A stretch of 20,622 nt of DNA from NCBI GenBank assembly GCA_045592165.1, contig JAZNUG010000096.1, forward strand, positions 1-20,622. Reading direction: 5' to 3'. Of this stretch, positions 20,008 to 20,622 are shown piece by piece; the first letter of the stretch is position 1; every line of letters begins with the position of its first letter. The translations under genes were made by a program, and so were the position numbers. The stretch is from SFEL01 sp045592165. Its GTDB lineage: Bacteria > Bacillota > Clostridia > Christensenellales > CAG-138. The notes under the pieces are model-generated. The model did no database searches. It was not told the origin of the DNA and saw only the letters and a program-made list of their open reading frames with translations.

Positions 20008-20622
20008 TTACTTGTTCTTCAGATACTCATCAATAGCCGCAGCGGCCTTCTTGCCTGCTCCCATTGCAAGTATTACGGTAGCAGCACCGGTTACAGCATC
20101 GCCGCCGGCGAATACGCCGGGCTTGGAAGTTGCTCCGGTTTCGGGATCAGCGGTGATCTCGCCCTTACGGCCAACTGCAAGGCCGGGGGTGGTGTTCTTG
20201 ATAAGGGGATTGGGGCTGTTGCCGATTGCAACGATTACGGTATCCACCTCAAGGGTAAATTCGCTGCCCTCCTTGGGCACCGGCCTGCGGCGGCCGGAAG
20301 CATCAGGCTCGCCCAACTCCATGACCTGCAGTTTGATCTCGGTGACCTTGCCGTCCTTGCCAATGATCTCGGCAGGATTGGTCAGCCACTTGAACTCCAC
20401 GCCCTCTTCCAGAGCCTCTTCGATCTCCAGATCCTCAGCGGGAGCTTCGGCGCGGGTACGGCGATAGATGACGTAAACGTTCTCAGCGCCGCAGCGGACA
20501 GAGGTACGGCAGGCGTCCATAGCAACATTACCGCCGCCGACGACAGCCACATTCTTGCCCAACTCGGGGATCTTGCCCTCGTTGACTTCGCGGGGCATAT
20601 CGATGCCGCCAACGGCACCCTG
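20008..20622 (-). CDS. gltD: NADPH-dependent glutamate synthase small subunit/GltD-like oxidoreductase, C-terminal part (partial)
   Basis: The frame is open to the window edge, giving the last 204 residues. It contains the NAD(P)H-binding Rossmann motif VAVVGGGNVAMDACRTSVRCG, then VIYRRTRAEAPA with the arginines that favour NADPH, then DTVIVAIGNSPNP and the FAD-contacting GVFAGGDAVTGAATVILAMGAGKKAAAAI. These are signatures of GltD and related FAD/[4Fe-4S] flavoproteins (including the small clostridial glutamate synthase and NfnL/SudA-type proteins). It would pass electrons from NADPH for glutamate formation or to ferredoxin. The N-terminal cluster domain is outside the window, so the paralogues cannot be separated fully. 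Confidence 0.88.
   Translation of the reverse strand, partial: QGAVGGIDMPREVNEGKIPELGKNVAVVGGGNVAMDACRTSVRCGAENVYVIYRRTRAEAPAEDLEIEEALEEGVEFKWLTNPAEIIGKDGKVTEIKLQVMELGEPDASGRRRPVPKEGSEFTLEVDTVIVAIGNSPNPLIKNTTPGLAVGRKGEITADPETGATSKPGVFAGGDAVTGAATVILAMGAGKKAAAAIDEYLKNK

Overview
The window looks like a chromosomal segment of an anaerobic member of the Clostridia (Bacillota), perhaps a gut Oscillospiraceae/Christensenellales-type genome of moderately high GC. The reasons are a large Bacillus/Clostridium-type SRP RNA with an Alu domain, strong AGGAGG ribosome binding sites, an LCP (LytR-CpsA-Psr) protein, a MecA/PBP5-type penicillin-binding protein, and anaerobe-type enzymes (a three-subunit molybdenum hydroxylase and GltD-like glutamate synthase). 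The lineage is inferred from gene content; no taxonomic marker was searched.

Layout. 1-710 (+): the end of a xanthine dehydrogenase/molybdenum hydroxylase operon (FAD subunit tail, then the [2Fe-2S] subunit), closed by a terminator. 776-9490 (-): a compact phage-derived cassette of 13 tightly packed, intact genes. In transcription order these are a scaffold-like protein, an N4-gp56-type major capsid protein, a 460-base hairpin-rich non-coding stretch, a small protein, a head-tail adaptor-like protein, a tail hub/nozzle-like protein, a 56-aa protein, a peptidoglycan-binding virion protein, a BppU-like baseplate protein, three small tail-fibre-like proteins, an NlpC/P60 endolysin and a holin. 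Both flanks are host genes, yet no terminase, portal, integrase, repressor or replication gene is present. A promoter and a leader with two terminators and a competing hairpin precede the scaffold gene.

9521-11995 (+): a copper-exporting P-type ATPase whose promoter predicts a leaderless mRNA. A CopZ-like metallochaperone is fused in frame at its C-terminus and still has its own ribosome binding site. 12060-12619: a small frameshifted gene divergent from an XRE regulator, with a perfect 16-bp palindrome at the predicted +1 of the frameshifted gene. 12730-13486 (-): an RNA locus with the SRP RNA and, upstream of it, two tandem copies of an apparently undescribed ~75-80 nt small RNA unit, each with its own promoter and terminator. 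13477-15201 (-): a QueG-like iron-sulfur protein and RsmA. 15353-17581 (+): a class B PBP with a MecA_N-like domain. 17698-18451 (-): a 70-aa protein and a DUF308/HdeD-like membrane protein. 18652-19728 (+): an LCP-family protein. 20008-end (-): the C-terminal part of a GltD-like NADPH-dependent glutamate synthase subunit.

Most noteworthy are the self-contained capsid/tail/lysis cassette without packaging or integration genes, its attenuator-like leader, the hairpin array inside it, the tandem small RNAs with sequence-divergent but structure-conserved terminators, and the copA-copZ in-frame arrangement. All functional names come from recognising motifs by eye; no database search was run.
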